Part shown: piece after piece, positions 33,949 to 45,076 of the stretch
Numbering within the stretch: the first letter of the stretch is position 1
Layout: each line of letters begins with the position of its first letter
Source: Amanita rubescens
Taxonomy: Eukaryota > Basidiomycota > Agaricomycetes > Agaricales > Amanitaceae
Assembly: GCA_015039365.1 (NCBI GenBank)
Contig: WION01000158.1
Span: 54,921-118,920, forward strand
Direction of reading: 5' to 3'
DNA length: 64,000 nucleotides
Made by a program: the position numbers and the translations under genes
The notes under the pieces: generated by a model
The model's database searches: none
Told to the model about the DNA's origin: nothing
What the model saw: the letters and a program-made list of their open reading frames with translations, nothing else

Positions 33949-34186
33949 ATCTATGCACATATTTCAATATACTGCTCAGGAGTCAGAGTTTATGTTTGGA
34001 ATGAATTTCATGATCTTGATTTTCAAAACTAGAAGTAATTCCATGTAAATGATGAGTAATCTAGCAGACTGTTTTCATGCCTCCCATATCACTAGACAAC
34101 TCATTGGCGGAATCAACAAGTCCGACCTTGACAACTCAAACCTCAGTTCGAAAATTAATCTAATCTTCATATGTCAAATACATGAA

Positions 34187-35639
34187 TCATAAACCTCCAC
34201 CATCTAGAATATACTCAATCGCCGACTGCACATTACCTCCTGTCGCCAAAAGCGCTCTAACATTCTGCGACGCACTGGTGAACCCCATATCCTGTAATTG
34301 CTAGATACGTGTAACCGTCAGCTCCCTCCCGTTGCTAACAACAAAACCCGCAACTCACCTGTAGTTGAACTTGAAACCGTTCTTCGGGTGGTCGAGCGTC
34401 GGCAGGAGGTGCTGATGCCGCTGGCGGTGGTGGTGATCCGCCGAAACCACCGAAACCACCGCCACCGAACGGACCCATCGCCAACAATTGTTGCATCAAT
34501 GCGGGGTCCATCATCCCAAAAGGTGAGCCGGAGCCGGCGCCCGGTAGTCTCGAACCAGCTTGATTAGCAGGAGCAGTGCCGGGGCTGGTGGTGTTTGGTG
34601 TCGCACCGGGCACTGACGGATTTTGTTGTGCTGGAGGCGAGGTAGCTGAAGGCATGCCGGGTGCTTGGAACGGGAGAGGAGGCATGGCCATAGGTCCACC
34701 GTACGGGTTGGAGAGGGGATTAAAGCCAGCCTGGCGGAGCGTGTTCGCCATCTGCATCATTTGTTGTAAACGTTCAGGGTTTGACCTGCGAGTCAGGTTC
34801 ATGAATATCTACTTATATGAAGGTGAGGAGAGGGATACGAACATCATTTCTCTGAATTGCGGACTTTGGAAAGCGGCTCTGACTTGAGGTCCAAGGGCGG
34901 CGAGCTGGGGGTTTGAAGCGATGACTTGGTCTAGGATTGCGGGGTCGGCGAGCAGGCTAGACATTTGTTGGTAGAATTGCGGAGTGTTCATCATTGATTG
35001 GAACTATGGACAGGTGAGTAACTCTAAGAGAACGGTGTATATATATGCGCACCATGTTTGGGTCGTTTGTGTTGAGCCCAAATTCTTGAAACGGGTTCAC
35101 GCCAGCCATGGCTCCAAATCCTAGGTGGCTGTTGAGCAGCGTAAGAGGATCGTGCGGGTTCTGCCCGGCTTGCATAGTAGGAAGTTGTTGTGGTGTCGAA
35201 GAAGGGGCACCAGAATCCCCGGAACGCGAAACACCCTTCACCATATGTATCGTGTGCGCCGACTGGATTTTGTACATAGATAAGTGGTCCTCATCCTAAG
35301 ATTCATTCAACTCAGTGTGGCGCTGTGGAGAGAGAGCGGAGCAGCCAACCTTGAGCACGCGACCTTCGATTCGACGATATTTAGCTTATCGACCAGAGAC
35401 ATGGATCGAAAGGCAGATAAAGCACCTGAATAAATCAACCTCTGCCTTTCAGCTTCAACATTTGATTGGGCGGCGATGAGTTGCTTGAGTTCTAGGACGG
35501 TCTTATCGGTAGATATTGCAATTTGGAGTTTGAGTTCGCTTGGACCTAGGTGGGGTTTAGTTTTTGGATAAGGAATAGGAAGACGATTGGTACCTTTGAT
35601 GTTTATCGTGATCTCTTGCGAGCTAGCTTCATTTGCCAT
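34187..35639 (-). CDS. DSK2: Ubiquilin/Dsk2-type UBL-UBA shuttle protein
   Basis: Delivers ubiquitinated proteins to the proteasome; acts in cytosol and nucleus. The N-terminal ubiquitin-like domain is encoded by exons 35594-35639, 35426-35545, a 14 nt microexon at 35350-35363 and the exon from 35295. Together they read through LIYSG, RVLK, DEDHLSMYK and IQSAHTIHMVKG. STI1-like segments follow (MMNTPQFYQQMSSLL, then RLQQMMQMANTL), then a Pro/Gly/Gln-rich linker. A C-terminal UBA domain reads LQDMGFTSASQNVRALL with SAIEYIL just before the stop at 34187. Six introns of about 48-60 nt. Domain order and length are normal for the family. An ordinary CpG-rich host gene, tail to tail with NLR gene 1. 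Confidence 0.9.
35350..35363 (-). other. 14 nt microexon of DSK2
   Basis: Without it the ubiquitin-like domain breaks after LIYSG. Splicing GTCGCGTGCTCAAG between the donor at 35425 and the acceptor at 35295 restores G-R-V-L-K followed by DEDHLS, exactly the family pattern, and restores phase. Both flanking introns (62 and 54 nt) have GT-AG ends. Confidence 0.85.
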
Positions 35640-35956
35640 GGTGGTCAGTGCGAAGGAACCGGCTATTTGCGCTTATTGTGCAATTCCTTCTCGATGATAT
35701 CAGCCGATCCCGATCGTGCCGTGTGGCGCAGCGAGTAATCGTCTACTTCAAATGTAGCCTTGAATTGTAATCGTTCAAACATTTATCAGTTACCAACTGT
35801 TACCAACGACCCTGGCCCGGGGTAGGCGCGCTGACGAATTCATTGTTGTGGGAAGTTTGCCGCTTTTTCGGACACAGCCTCGCTGAGCGCTGGCCAAACC
35901 CCCCGACCGACTCTCTTGGCATCACATATTCACAGCCATCATGTTCTAACTTCTTC

Positions 35957-37812
35957 ATGGCAACCACCAACATGGACCAGTGAGTAATTCTTCTCTACCA
36001 ATGACGATTTGGAACTTAGCGCCCGAGAAGATTGTGGCATTTAACAGGTATTAGCGTCAATCACTACGTCATGACTAGTACAATTCTCAGGCTACCACAG
36101 CTATCCGAATCCAAGGGCTACGCTTGATGCGTCCCGAGAAGTCCTGGAGGCCTATCCTTACAGTAGAAGTAGATAAACACCATTCGTACGAGTTTTCCAT
36201 GGGATGCGACGGCCAGAATCCCAACCATAAAGATATTTTTCGCTTGTGCGTCTTTGTCCTTTCGTCATTTCTTGGGCGCTGACTTGTATTAGTCACAATG
36301 CAACTATGACCTCCGTTATGGAGGTGAAGATCTGGCGTATATCGCAGACGAAAAAGAAGGGAAAGAGGCGTAGCCTGGTTGCCACTGCTTCACACTCGTT
36401 GGGAGACTTGTTGAAAAGACAGGAGTTGGAACGCAGTGAGCTTTTTTTCGTCTTTATGCTAATGGTGCCATGCTTAAACTTGTCGCGCGAAGAATTGGAA
36501 ATCCGGTTGCAATGCCAACGTGCCATGTCAACGAAAGGCAAACCACAGAACGGCGCTCTTCTACATGTCCAACTCCGCCCACCTGATTCAACCTCACAAT
36601 TCCCGGACCTGGACGAGCAAGAATTATCCGAAAACGACTCTAGGCATGCCACCCCTGAACCCGGATACTTTACCGATCCTTGCAGCAGTGAGCATATACC
36701 TGCATTCATTAACAACTGATGCTCATTCCTTGCCAGGCTCAGATTCCTCCGACACCCTTAATGATCCCCCTTCACCAACCTCTCCAATACCTCAAATGGC
36801 TCAGTCCAGCTTACGCAGGCGCCGGATACGTGGATACACCATCTTTTCCGACGAAGAACCCTTCTCTGAAGACTACACCTCTGATGAACCCGATGAACCA
36901 ATCAAAACATCCCTCATGGATATATGCAACGACGATCAAGAAAACATCGACAACAAATCATCAGGACACTCTGAAATCCTTGCCATATACACACGCGAAA
37001 TCCAACTACCCGATACTCCATGGTTCGCGGCGTCTGATCTTCCTCAATATATCGCTGAAGAAGTCAAGGTCCTACCCTCTCTACACTTGACCGAACAAAT
37101 CCTCGCCTCCTTCACCGTATACCAAGAAATGAAAGAAGCCGTACTAGACTCCCACTTTGAAAAAGTCTTTCACCGACTTCAACAAGAATGGACCTACGTC
37201 GGTGGACTCGTAAGCCTTTTTTTCTCCTCTCCTCATCTCTCTTCTAAGCATCGTTACTTAGCTCGTCGCCCTCGCCGCGTACGTCAAAACTCCCATTCCC
37301 TTGACCCTAATTCCAAATATAGTGCTGACGTAACCATTAGCCTTAATACCGGAGCCTTTTCGCTCTCCATCAACTCCATCCTTGCCACTGACCCATGGTG
37401 CAGACACGCCGTAGCCGCCAGCTGCATCGCAACCGGCCTCGGCATCGCATGCGACACATGGTTCCTATTCCGGTACAACTGGGCTGACCTCCAAACCTTT
37501 ATAGTAACGTTCTCTTCCAACTCCATCGTTAACAACTTAATAACTTGGTCCCTACAGAGACGAGCAAAAGACCTATTCGACTCGTACTTCTTTTTCTCTC
37601 TCGCCGCCCGCGTTCCGGCACTTTGTATGCTCATCTCGGGGGTATCGTTAATGATCTTCCTCGGTCTTGTAGCGTACGATGCGTGGCCACAAGCGGTGTT
37701 GGTTATTAGTTTTTTGGTGGGGCTTATTATGTCACTGCAGTTCCTTGCGTATAGTGCGCATTGGTGTGCGGTGAGGATTGTTAAGGGTGTTAAGCGGATT
37801 AGGGGTGTGTAG
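35957..37812 (+). CDS. C2-like domain plus multi-pass membrane protein
   Basis: Not a family I can name. The first coding part (about 36090-36600) reads as a C2-like beta domain: IRIQGLRL, then ILTVEVDKHHSYEF, then SVMEVKIWRI and ALLHVQLRPP. Exons are joined at about 36242/36292 and 36436/36490. An acidic Ser-rich linker follows (FSDEEPFSEDYTSDEPDEP). The C-terminal part spans several hydrophobic helices: GGLLVALAALNTGAFSL, AAVSCIAT-like GLGIAC, ALCMLISGVSLMIFLGLV and AVLVISFLVGLIMSLQFLAY, with a basic cytosolic-type end. Introns lie at 37208-37261, 37281-37340 and 37502-37556. The first exon (possible ATG 35957) does not join in an obvious frame, so the start is uncertain. It may tether to membranes; a role is not known. 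Confidence 0.65.
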
Positions 37813-38636
37813 TAGGTGGGGTACCAACCAGGCTGGACGTTTATTACGGGACTTTTTACAATATGTTAAAGCCGGAATTAGTACTTACCAATGTTGGGGG
37901 CTTGTTATAGCTGGTTGGGTACGCAGGTTTATGTGGGCATGTTTGGACGGAATCCAACGCGAACAACCAGTTCCACTTGACGTGCTCTCGTGCGCACTCC
38001 CCTGTTCGATTACCTGTATAACAGGTATAACTCTGTCCAATCTTTTGAAAACCGCCCTGTAACTTGCCTCCCTTCGTATCGGCATTTAATCCCTCTGATC
38101 ATATGGGTACCCCAACACGAGACGGAGACACCCTCTGGTTTGATGATCATTCGGTGATCGCTCCGGATACATCTTTGAAACGGAATCAAACGGAGTTTCT
38201 GATGCTATGCATGCATATGCGCGTAGGCAAAGATCGACCGGACCTCCATGAACATCGACGCAAGAATGGACTCGTTTGCCAGGTTTCTACTTTGACATGG
38301 AATCCCGATTTGTAGCGGTTCTTTCCAGCTGTCTCCATGGAATCAGATGCAAGGCCAAGTATTACATATTACCGAAACCGTCGTCAAGTCATCTATCTGA
38401 TAGATTCCAGTCATCAAGCGTCCTGATTGCCGGCTCTTGGTATTCCCCGTATCCATATCCCTTGGCAACTGCATCAAGCATCGTGACCACATCGACGATC
38501 ATGGTCGCGAACATATAAGGCCCGCTGGTCCCATGCCATATCTTAGAGCTGGCCTCCGTTACTGCACATACCACAACTTGCACTTTTTCTTCATTCTTCG
38601 CCCTTTCCATCCTCGATATCGATCGCGTTTTCAACG
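37813..38636. other. Intergenic region, nothing recognised
   Basis: Only short overlapping open frames without family resemblance. It separates the membrane-protein gene from the secreted-protein gene and probably contains the promoter of the latter. Confidence 0.5.
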
Positions 38637-39810
38637 ATGTTATTCTCATACGCACTGCTTTTCTTCCTGTTCACCACTTTTGTGGCCGCAGCTCCGACTA
38701 CGATGCTACAAAAAAGGTCCGACTACGACATCACCACTAATAAGGACTTTTTAGTGGCTAATGATGCTGTGTGGACCCGGGATAGATCGGTCAGTAGACT
38801 TTATCTTATTTTCCAGCCTGTATCTGACGAACATGACAGGAGTCGAAGGTAATACCAATATTCTGTATTCACATCTGCATTTATCTCACCCTTCGCAGCA
38901 ACATTCGTCAGTAGACAAGATTAAATGGCTGATAAAAGAGGAAAAATCAATCTATGGCGCATTACAACACCTATACGTTAAATTTGGGCCTGAGGGCACC
39001 GAATATAAGATTGATAATACGGTGACGGTCGACAAAAAACCTGGAAGTGACCTCATTGGTACTTGGGAACGAACAGGAACGGTAAGTTTATCGCGACTTG
39101 AACGCATAGATGTCATTTACACAGTGGATCTCGTAAAGGGTAGCAAGATCAAAATGTCCAAAGTGGCCCGACACGGGTATGATGAGATCGATTTCAAGGT
39201 TCTAGTCGAGGGAGAATGGGAAAGAGAAAAAGTGAAGGATCTGCCCGCCGGTTGGGAAGTGTTTGAAGAGCATACGCCCTTTTTAACGGCCGCGAATGGT
39301 GTATGGGTCGGAGCCGGAGGGGTCAGCAGATTCTCTTTTATATTCTCTTGTCTAGCTGACATACTTAACAGGAGAAGGTAATATCGGCTTTTTTGTCCAC
39401 ATCCGCATTTATCTCACACTTCGCCGTCAAATCGGTTCGGGGTACAACAGATCATATTCAGTGAAACGCTTAACCCCTATAACCTCAAAAAATTAACTTC
39501 GGAGCATGTGACCAAATCCGGATCAAGTACTCCATTCTACAGGTGGTACGGTACTAATGGGTGTAACCCGGAGGTACTAGTCAAGTCTGATACACAGTGG
39601 GAACGAAAAGAAACGGTCAGGATTTCGCGATGTGAAGATGTACGCGTCTCTTACATACTAACATTGGACTTTATTCAGGGCAGTAAGATTAAAATTGTCG
39701 AACGGCGTGAGGGGCTCCCCTTTATTTATTATTTCATAATAATGGAACAGGGGGAGTGGAAAGGCGAAAGTGCAAAGGAAAGCAAAGGTAAAGGTCACGG
39801 TGCACACTGA
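38637..39810 (+). CDS. Secreted protein with two tandem domains, unknown
   Basis: The ATG at 38637 starts a clear signal peptide (LFSYALLFFLFTTFVAAAP) followed by a Kex2-like KR. Two related domains of about 100 residues follow. The first contains WERTGTVSLSRLERIDVIY and LVKGSKIKM; the second contains WERKETVRISRCEDVRVSY and FIQGSKIKI. The regions before them (VANDAVWT and AANGVWVG) also match. Splicing between signal exon, domain 1 and domain 2 uses similar intron sequences in both copies (GTCAGTAGA and GTCAGCAGA donors). Each copy also has a possible tiny exon GAG(TCG)AAG before GTAAT. Exact joints are unsure. I recognise no family. Small secreted size and internal duplication fit an extracellular or host-facing protein, but that is inference. 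Confidence 0.6.
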
Positions 39811-41109
39811 GCATAGCGTACACTTTTGTTGATGTTATTGTTCGTTGGTGGTGGCGATCCGCCTGCCGGCCAGGCGGAATACTAGTGGAATTACACGGAC
39901 GGAAGATGCCAGCCGATCCATTGACGTCTGATATAATATCTGCAGTAAACATCAAGTCTCGTTCCTGGCCCCCGAGCTGGCCCCTGCACAATCCACACAG
40001 CGCTTTTTCCCCGTCCCCCGCCTGTATCAGTATTTAGAAAGAACAAAAGGGCTGACCCACCTTCGAAACATGGATATGAGTCATTTCAAGAACTAAGACG
40101 CGATAATACTGGTAGAGATTTGTACTTGAGCCATTTTCCTGTGGTAGTCGCCACGTCCGAGTCGTTTGGCCTTGTTTCGCCGCCCCGACTTGTTTCCAAC
40201 ACATACCATTTAGTGTCCAGAGCAAGCTCATGTCCTACCCTGAGGCCTGACGACAGAGGGTGAGGTCTCGAGGTCTCAGGTCAGCGAATCCGGTGGCAGA
40301 CTCCGCATCCCGCAGATTCTCTTCTCATCAGTCGCTCCAAAACTGCCACTTCGAGGCACAAGCTCAGCGGTCTATGCGAAGCAAAACTCGGTCGTCGGAA
40401 GCTAGCGCTGCTGTGTTGGGAATGATCCGGCCATTGATCGAAATGTTAGGGTGTACAGCGTACTGGGTTTGGTGGGATTCGGTACATGTTGGCATTTCCC
40501 TTCTCAATGCTTCACTGCTCTTACGCACCATAATTCAAGCCTCTTCCAATGATTCCAGCAGGACCACTGGAGCACACGAACTTAACTATGGTCGCCGGCA
40601 CGGCTTTTTGCCCTGAATTCGACCCAATCACGCGGTTTTGAACCAGGGAACCCCAAAGCAGGGTTTTGGAATATCACATTTTCAGACGACCATTCCGCTA
40701 TGGCTTTGCCACCTTTCTATGACAACCAGGCGGTCACGGATGCAGGGTACAATCATAATGGATACATTAAGTGACATAAATTCCCGGTGGAGATTGGTTC
40801 AATGATATTACTTCAAAGAAGGCTTTCAACTTGGTTGGCTCGATCATCAGGCTGCCGTTGAGGACGACAGGAAGAACGACGCCGGACGTATGTCCATTTT
40901 GTGTATCCGAATCGTACTTATGGGTACAGGGGACGAGTGGGCAAAAGCACGTCGGCAAGAGCGGTTTATGGAAACAGTAGACGTGTGGCAGAGGGGTCCG
41001 TACATTCCGACACGTCGATTAGTTGAGAGGGAGGATATCATCCCAATACAAGATCGGTGAATGTGGACGAGGATGGTCTAGTCACCTGACTTGACGCAAA
41101 GCTATCGAT
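39811..41109. other. Region with decayed minus-strand gene fragments
   Basis: No full gene. On the minus strand 40767-41041 two open pieces in different frames share a faint pattern (VVLNGSLMIEPTKLKAFFE) with the fragment at 42691-43266 (ILSVEPTKVQPVVEG) and with DNA near 48811-48875. This suggests scattered remnants of one small gene family. No function is evident. Confidence 0.35.
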
Positions 41110-42204
41110 ATGACTGCTCCCCGACGAGTCGCCATCGTAACTGGCGCTGCCTCTGGTATCGGAAAGGCAATTGTGCTGAAGCTCGCCAGTGATGGCTTTG
41201 ACGTGGCCCTCAACGATCTGCCCAGCTCCCTCGAACAGCTGAAAGAAGTCGCCGATCTAGTAGCATCGCAAAACGGAGCCAACACCATTCTCGTACCTGG
41301 GGACGTCTCCTCCGAGGCTGATGTGGAGAAAATGGTGCACGATACTGTTCAACATCTCGGTGGAGTTGATGCGGTACGTAGCTGCTGTGATTAAGCTACG
41401 ATCGCTGGGCATCGGAAGGCTTACACTCGGACGCAGATGGTGGCCAACGCAGGTATAGCCGATCAACGTGTTCCAATAACCGAATGTTCGTACAATGCCT
41501 CATATACTGCCGTTCCACTCTCCAATATACTCTTAAACAGTGACAACAGAACAATGGGACCGAATGTTCGCCGTTCATGCGCGTGGCGCTTTTCTTTGCT
41601 ACAAGTACGCTATTAGGCAAATGATTAAGCAAGGACGGGGAGGACGAGTCGTCGGAGCGTGTTCACTTTCGGGGTTGAGGGGTAAACCCAACGATGCCCA
41701 TTATTGTGCCGCGAAATTTGCGATACGTGGATTGACGCAAAGTGTCGGTACGTCTATACTTATATTTCAAGCAGCAACTCACATCGTTTGCAGCGCAGGA
41801 AGTAGGAAAACACGGCATCACAGTTAATGCATATGCTCCTGGTTTAACAAGGACGCCATTGAGTAAGGGTTGATTCTATACTGGTTACTCTGGGATAAAA
41901 CAAGGGTCTTAGTCGACAAGCTGGAAGAGGGTACGAGAGCCGCGCTGCAGGAGGTACTTCTCTATCTATCAAACTCCTTCCACGTTGTATTTCTGACTCG
42001 CTTTTCAAGATGGTGAGGACGAGGTCTGCCCTTGGCTATGAGGGCCAACCGGAGGACGTCGCCAACGTTGTCTCCTTCCTTTTGTCAGACGGCTCGCGCT
42101 ATATCACGGGTCAAACGGTCAGTGAATTCTTAAACACGAAGCACTAAGATTGTTCAATTTGTACCTTATAGATTTCTGTGAACGGCGGGCTGTACTTCAA
42201 TTAA
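41110..42204 (+). CDS. Short-chain dehydrogenase/reductase
   Basis: NAD(P)-dependent oxidoreductase of the classical SDR family, probably cytosolic. The start at 41110 gives the cofactor motif TGAASGIG at about residues 11-18. VANAG follows in exon 2 and the catalytic YCAAK (Tyr-x3-Lys) in exon 3, preceded by a Ser in VVGACSLSG. The end reads SVNGGLYFN, typical of diacetyl/acetoin or 3-oxoacyl reductase-like SDRs. Six exons with introns of about 55-65 nt (for example 41374-41436 and 41486-41540) keep the frame. The total of about 260 residues is the usual length. The substrate cannot be set from sequence; acetoin/diacetyl reductase-like is my best guess. It lies between repeat-rich DNA and the NLR relic. 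Confidence 0.85.
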
Positions 42205-42469
42205 AGGAAGGCGTTTCAAATTGATGATCAATCGAGGGGCTGACATTGCTATGTAGAAAAATGTAAGATGTATTCGTTGGTGTGCCCCGCAGTGTTCGAG
42301 GCGCCAATGCACAAGCATCATCTGTGTCGCAAGATTTATCAGTAACTTGTCTGCCCAGAGTGGCGATATGCTATTTAATGCAGTTTCGGGAGCTCATTCT
42401 ATTGACAGGCACTATCTAATCATGCGCACAATGAACATAATGAATAGAAGTGTAATAAACTAGATATGA
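42205..42469. other. Short intergenic spacer
   Basis: About 265 bp with nothing recognisable, between the SDR stop codon and the NLR tail relic. Confidence 0.5.
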
Positions 42470-42705
42470 TCATTCCTTCAACTTTCTCCACATGCCTTTA
42501 AGCCCTTTCATGAATTTGTGTTTAGGTTGTACTGTAATGATGTCTGACTGCTCTGCCAGATTGGAAGAAATCTATATCAAAGATCAGCTCAAGCATGATA
42601 CAGAAGTAATGTGGATGACTGACACTGGGCAACGCAAGTCACAGCAAAAACCGTGGGAAAAGATACAGTGCTCCGAAATGTGGATGACCTCTAGGACTTT
42701 CCTGC
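42470..42705 (-). pseudogene. Relic of an NLR gene 3' end
   Basis: On the minus strand the sequence ends QPKHKFMKGLKGMWRKLKE and stop at 42470-42472, nearly the same as the tail of NLR gene 3 (QPKHKFVKGLKGMWKKLKH). It is CpG-poor like the receptor genes, and the composition changes sharply near 42706. No NB-ARC or TPR sequence remains. It shows that a fourth receptor copy once stood here, or that the 3' end was duplicated alone. Confidence 0.75.
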
Positions 42706-43266
42706 TTTGAACGCGATCTCAGTGACGCGGACGGCCTGATCGAAATTCAAATTCGGTCCAACTCTGATACAAACAACGGGCTGAGAGAAGCAGTTGTCAG
42801 AGTGCTCTGCTTCTGAAGGTGCCGCCGCACCGTTCATACACGGGGGCTCGCCTGCTTTCACAACCCTCAAATCCTCCACCCTCACCCAGCACCCGTTTTT
42901 TCTATGGCACGGGTCAAACGGTTGGTTCGTTTCACTCACGATTATTGGAAGCGTTGACAAGTTTGCCCTTTTCAGACGTCCCTCAACGACGGGTTGAACC
43001 TTGGTTGGCTCGACTGATAGGATGTATGGGATATCCGGGGACTGGCAGGTACGTGGCTGATAGCCAACGGTTTTGACGACGTGATTAACAAAAATTAGAT
43101 CAATGGCTGGCTCATGACTCCGTGAAGCGTTTGGGAGACAAAAATCCTTCTTCAACGAGAAAGCCAATTCGGCAACGGAAGAGAAAGAGTAACAGTACGG
43201 AGGACGATGCGTCGCGGGCCTGGAAAGCATACATGACGAACGATGGATCATATCGGCGACATTCAA
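42691..43266 (-). CDS. Doubtful ORF, possible gene-family remnant
   Basis: An open frame of 191 codons, with a Cys/Pro-containing middle (DPCHRKNGCWVRVEDL) and a C-terminal end VTEIAFKAGKS. A YILSVEPTKVQPVVEG stretch resembles one on the minus strand near 40850. No splice structure or known family. It overlaps the edge of the NLR relic. It may be a decayed member of a small repeated family. Confidence 0.25.
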   Translation of the reverse strand: MNVADMIHRSSCMLSRPATHRPPYCYSFSSVAELAFSLKKDFCLPNASRSHEPAIDLIFVNHVVKTVGYQPRTCQSPDIPYILSVEPTKVQPVVEGRLKRANLSTLPIIVSETNQPFDPCHRKNGCWVRVEDLRVVKAGEPPCMNGAAAPSEAEHSDNCFSQPVVCIRVGPNLNFDQAVRVTEIAFKAGKS

Positions 43267-43477
43267 AGCTACGCTTTCTAGTGATGCAGAGAAGATTAGG
43301 CAGAATCTAATATGAATCTAATTATAAGCGCCGCAAACTCCTCAGCCAATAGAGAGCTGAGCCCAAATTTCAGTTCCAGCTCGAGTCGAGTTTTCGAACG
43401 TTAAGGTAAACATATTCGTTCCACCCGATGAGTTCAACCTTGCTAACGCGCTCATGTCAGCCTGAGCATTTCTTTCT

Positions 43478-43921
43478 GTGGCAACAGATCGAGACGCGCT
43501 ATTGAAAGCATCAGCTTCTCCGCTTACGGCTCCTCTGCACGTCAACGACTCACGGGCATGCGACTCGGATCCCTCCACTGACCTTCCGAGCGCTCCCGTA
43601 CACTTTATTCCACCGACGTTTTCACCCGCCTGCATCATGGCTATTAGCCCGCCGCATGCACGTATCCACAACGGAGGGCAACACAATCGCTATGTCACAC
43701 CCCTTCGCTTTATGCGTCTGTACGATGATATGACCGATGCAGGTTGTGACACGTCATCTGATGATCTACCCCAAGATGAAAATCGAGCTCAACACCCATT
43801 CCCGTGCTATATCTGCCACAGCATCTTTCTGAGTCGTTCTGAGTCCGCCCCTCGGTGCATTTGGGTGGAAGAATTTGAAGGAATGACGAGTCAAGCTCCA
43901 GCGGAGAAGTTTTCAACATGA
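43478..43921 (+). CDS. Doubtful ORF next to the duplicated block
   Basis: 147 codons, Ser/Pro/His-rich, with a LRFMRLYDDMTDAGCDTSSD segment. A CAG acceptor-like sequence precedes it. It stops where the 0.85 kb duplication begins. No family is recognised and it could be chance. Confidence 0.2.
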   Translation: MATDRDALLKASASPLTAPLHVNDSRACDSDPSTDLPSAPVHFIPPTFSPACIMAISPPHARIHNGGQHNRYVTPLRFMRLYDDMTDAGCDTSSDDLPQDENRAQHPFPCYICHSIFLSRSESAPRCIWVEEFEGMTSQAPAEKFST

Positions 43922-44791
43922 CTTCCGAGGACCAAGATACGCAGTTCTTGGAGGAGCCGCTTCTTTACTGCATATATCTTATATCTTCACACACGCCGTT
44001 CGGCCTCTTGATAGGTGCGTTTGGGATGCTCTCTGCAGGACTATGCTAATCCCTCACCACTGTCGCACGGCAGTTGTTGCCCTTTAGAAGGCTCGCAATT
44101 GATCCTGGTTGAACGTGCTTTATCTCAGCGAACGCGCTGAGGGAATGGATGTAGGAGACTGAAAATTGGTTGCCAGTGAGTCGCTGGCTACATCGAATTA
44201 ATGGTTCTTACTCACCGCCAACATCCAGCTACTGCATCGCGGCCCGTCAATACTTCAGTCTTTAACGACGTCCTCTGGGAACCACTAGGTTTTGATCAAA
44301 CTCTCCTGCCTACGTGACGAGGCCCGACACGCATCTTTTTCCTTCCCATATGACCTCAATGAGGTTGGGCCGTATTATTAAGCATAGTCGCCTGACGGAG
44401 CAGAGCGTCAGAACCATCTATCCATATAGTTCCGTTCCCGCCCAAGCAGCAGCAGCTACCTCGAATGCCCGAACGAAGCTGCGGCTCTCTCGTTGCAGAG
44501 CGGGAAATAACTCGTACCCGGAGACGTCTTCTCTGATCTAGACTTGGAGAAAACGTATGAAGTCGACGCATAGGCTGTCGATTTTGGATTAGATGCGGGG
44601 GTTCGTGTTAGGACACAGATGATGACTAATTGAATGGGTTACAATGACTGAATGTTCGTTCCACGTCTTATCTACCACTTTGGCCCTCAATATGGTCATA
44701 AGCAGTGACGACGGATTGAACAAGCATGGGGAGCAAACAATTGGTCGGAGATGACGGGTCGTTGGAGCACGGTCACCGGTCGGTCACGGAC
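43922..44791 (+). repeat. Dispersed 0.85 kb duplication, copy 2
   Basis: Direct-orientation partner of 3546-4397. Differences include a 10 bp indel near 43980, an inserted TTTAACGAC near 44265, a 9 bp loss near 44745 and scattered substitutions. The shared ORF (44314-44541) remains open. The flanking DNA on both sides is unrelated to that of copy 1. Confidence 0.8.
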
Positions 44792-45076
44792 AACCCAATG
44801 ATGCGCATTTTTGTGGCGCGATTTATCTTACAAACGCAAAAACTTTGGAATATCTATGTCGTCTGGTGCCAAGGGAGTGATGACATTGCTTTTGTACCGA
44901 GTTTTCATGTCCTGTTGTTAGTGGTCAAGTACAGGCTGCTCCGACAACACCAGAATATTGTGGCGGAAGACTTGAAAAGGTAATTGAGACTGCAATAGTA
45001 GCTACATTTATGACTGATAAAATCTTGTATGTTCATCTGCACTCGAGAACTTCACTCATGCATTGAAATAGTATAC

